Position numbers and translations under genes: made by a program. Below are positions 5,819-6,582 of a stretch of DNA of 6,582 nucleotides, in pieces. Origin of the DNA: an uncultured Paraburkholderia sp. GTDB lineage: Bacteria > Pseudomonadota > Gammaproteobacteria > Burkholderiales > Burkholderiaceae. Every line of letters starts with the position of its first letter. The stretch's first letter is position 1. Under the pieces are notes generated by a model. That model did not search any database. It was not told the DNA's origin and was given only the letters and a program-made list of their open reading frames with translations. Where the stretch lies: contig CALFSF010000238.1 in the NCBI GenBank assembly GCA_937917025.1, forward strand, positions 1 to 6,582. The letters are read 5' to 3'.

Positions 5819-5930
5819 TCACGTCACCGCATCCGAATTCCCGAGCACCCCTTCCGTCAGCAGCTGAAATACACAGAAAGCGACGAGTACGGACGACAGA
5901 CCTGAAGCGACCTTGATCTTGCTGAAACAT
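5819..5930 (-). pseudogene. Relic of the 5' end of a methyl-accepting chemotaxis protein gene
   Basis: On the minus strand an ATG (5930-5928) is followed by one extra T and then a frame reading FSKIKVASGLSSVLVAF, CVFQLLTEG, then a stop at 5821-5819. A basic KIK start followed by a membrane helix ending near LLTEG is what I would expect at the N-terminus of MCP receptors in Burkholderia relatives, where the start would read MFSKIK. Removing the extra T restores exactly that start. The fragment keeps AGGTG six bases before the ATG and a sigma-28-like promoter upstream. Everything after the first helix (periplasmic sensor, HAMP and signalling domains) is absent, replaced by the 3' end of the epimerase gene. 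The alternative is a chance hydrophobic frame; the combination of promoter, ribosome site and start makes that less likely. Confidence 0.6.
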
Positions 5931-5936
5931 CGAAAA

Positions 5937-5941
5937 CACCT
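5937..5941 (-). promoter_or_regulatory. Ribosome binding site of the chemotaxis relic
   Basis: The minus strand reads AGGTG six bases before the ATG at 5930, properly placed for the intact ancestral gene. Confidence 0.5.
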
Positions 5942-5971
5942 GAATTGAATTGTCAAAAGGATGACTACGGG

Positions 5972-5998
5972 TTTACGGCAAGATATGAGACACGTTGA
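5972..5998 (-). promoter_or_regulatory. Sigma-28 (FliA)-like promoter left upstream of the chemotaxis relic
   Basis: The minus strand reads TCAA (5998-5995), 15 bases, then GCCGTAAA (5979-5972). The flagellar sigma-28 consensus is TAAA-N15-GCCGATAA, so this matches three of four and six of eight positions at the exact spacing. The -10 element ends 41 bases before the relic's ATG. Chemotaxis receptor genes are typical sigma-28 targets. Confidence 0.5.
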
Positions 5999-6012
5999 AC
6001 CTGATCCGCTAA

Positions 6013-6061
6013 AAGAGGCGATATTCCCCGCCCACAGCAGATTCGCGACGAGTCGCCTTTT
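6013..6061 (+). repeat. Inverted repeat followed by a T-rich run, possible terminator
   Basis: AAGAGGCGA (6013-6021) can pair with TCGCCTTTT (6053-6061), nine pairs with one G-U, around a 31-base loop that contains a small hairpin of its own (6045-6056). TGTTTT follows on the plus strand. It could end rightward transcription about 200 bases past the epimerase gene, or be part of a small RNA. The long loop and A/T pairs make it weaker than the other terminators here. Confidence 0.35.
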
Positions 6062-6101
6062 GTTTTCCGCAGGAATCCGAAGGCCATGTCTTCAAATGAC
6101 C

Positions 6102-6131
6102 TTGACGCGGTGCGCAGGCGCTTCCTAGAGT
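6102..6131 (+). promoter_or_regulatory. Sigma-70 promoter of the thioesterase gene
   Basis: TTGACG (6102-6107, five of six to the -35 consensus), an 18-base spacer, then TAGAGT (6126-6131, four of six to the -10). Transcription would begin near 6138 and give a leader of about 33 bases before ATG 6171. Confidence 0.6.
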
Positions 6132-6145
6132 GGACAGGAACCAGA

Positions 6146-6165
6146 CGGGCGGACGCCCGAAGGAA
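6146..6165 (+). promoter_or_regulatory. Leader hairpin and ribosome binding site of the thioesterase
   Basis: CGGGC-GGAC-GCCCG (6146-6159) forms a five-base GC stem with a four-base loop, directly followed by AAGGAA (6160-6165), the Shine-Dalgarno, five bases before ATG 6171. A stem touching the ribosome site could influence translation, though it leaves the site itself free. Confidence 0.5.
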
Positions 6166-6170
6166 CCGAC

Positions 6171-6582
6171 ATGACCGATCTACTCGATCGCGCACGCGGC
6201 GCGTTGCACGCGCAGCCATTCAGCATGCTGCTTGGCGCCGAACTCATGAATACGGGCGGGCATGAACTGACGCTCTGCCTGCCGATCCGCGATGAATTGA
6301 GGCAGCAGCATGGTTTCGTCCATGGCGGGGTGATCAGCTATCTGGCCGACAACGCGTTGACGTTTGCCGGTGCGCTCACGCTCGGGCCGCGCGTGGTGAC
6401 GGGCGAATACAAGATCAATTATCTGAGGCACGCGATCAACGGCACCTTGATGGCGCGTGCGCAGGTCCTGCACGCCGGGCGCAATCAGGCGACGTGTCAG
6501 TGCAACATCTTCGTGATGGACGGCGGCTCGGAAAAGCTCATCGCCGTGGCGCAGGGCACGATCAACCGCATGGCGGAAGGCA
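6171..6582 (+). CDS. PaaI family hotdog-fold thioesterase (partial, cut by window end)
   Basis: The first 137 residues of a protein still open at the window edge; family members are about 135-160 residues, so only a little is probably missing. It begins MTDLLDRARGALHAQPF and carries the hotdog thioesterase signature HGFVHGGVISYLADNAL (47-63), with the H51-G52-G53 turn and D60 at the catalytic-acid position, followed by the antiparallel strands GEYKINYLRHAINGTLMARA, AGRNQATCQCNIFV and LIAVAQGTI. PaaI-type enzymes hydrolyse acyl-CoA thioesters, in the best-known case aromatic ring-hydroxylated phenylacetyl-CoA intermediates; there are no paa genes here, so general acyl-CoA housekeeping is as likely. 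The start is supported by AAGGAA and a sigma-70 promoter upstream. It is read divergently from the chemotaxis relic. Confidence 0.9.
   Translation, partial: MTDLLDRARGALHAQPFSMLLGAELMNTGGHELTLCLPIRDELRQQHGFVHGGVISYLADNALTFAGALTLGPRVVTGEYKINYLRHAINGTLMARAQVLHAGRNQATCQCNIFVMDGGSEKLIAVAQGTINRMAEG

Larger units (their letters stand above)
5931..6101. other. Intergenic region between chemotaxis relic and thioesterase promoter
   Basis: Apart from the sigma-28-like element, the relic's ribosome site and the inverted repeat at 6013-6061, I see no gene. A 55-codon plus-strand frame from ATG 5961 has no properly spaced ribosome site and overlaps the sigma-28-like promoter, so it is probably chance. 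The layout suggests an ancestral divergent pair: chemotaxis receptor leftward, thioesterase rightward. Confidence 0.5.

Noticed and set aside
5961..6128. 55-codon plus-strand frame before the thioesterase
   Set aside because: AAAAGG directly touches the ATG with no spacing, the frame runs through an inverted repeat and the thioesterase promoter, and the product looks random.
5965..6219. Minus-strand frame before and across the thioesterase start
   Set aside because: It overlaps the thioesterase promoter and start, is Arg-rich, and lacks a good ribosome site.

Overview
The window looks like a stretch of chromosome from a Burkholderia-group betaproteobacterium (Burkholderia / Paraburkholderia / Caballeronia). 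This is inferred from the high GC content, the GC-rich third codon positions and the kinds of protein encoded. No rRNA, tRNA, transposase, phage gene or CRISPR array is visible. It reads mostly as ordinary housekeeping or accessory chromosome, with several small features between the genes.

Left part (1-2213), all on the minus strand. It holds a 3-hydroxyacyl-CoA dehydrogenase (13-951), a hairpin terminator (1016-1044), a small secreted His/Tyr-rich protein (1106-1408), a gene-poor stretch (1409-1829), a strong two-way terminator (1830-1866), and an unrecognised 52-residue gene (1887-2045). The small gene has its own consensus -10 box and Shine-Dalgarno, and two near-identical operator-like palindromes lie upstream of it.

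Middle (2214-4543), also minus strand. It holds a long Ala/Ser-rich protein with a single C-terminal membrane anchor, preceded by an MgtC/SapB-family membrane protein whose leader could fold into a hairpin.

Right part (4720-6582), plus strand. It holds an AGE-family sugar epimerase/isomerase (4720-5814), divergent from mgtC, and the 5' part of a PaaI-type hotdog thioesterase (6171 to the window edge) with a readable sigma-70 promoter. Between them, on the minus strand, lies what appears to be the dead 5' end of a methyl-accepting chemotaxis protein gene. It keeps a sigma-28-like promoter, a Shine-Dalgarno and the first membrane helix, but has one extra base right after the start codon and is cut off at the end of the epimerase gene. 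This relic is the most notable observation here.

Functional links are weak. The dehydrogenase and thioesterase both act on acyl-CoA thioesters but lie at opposite ends on opposite strands. No operon-like system of interacting new proteins is evident, and I do not claim one.
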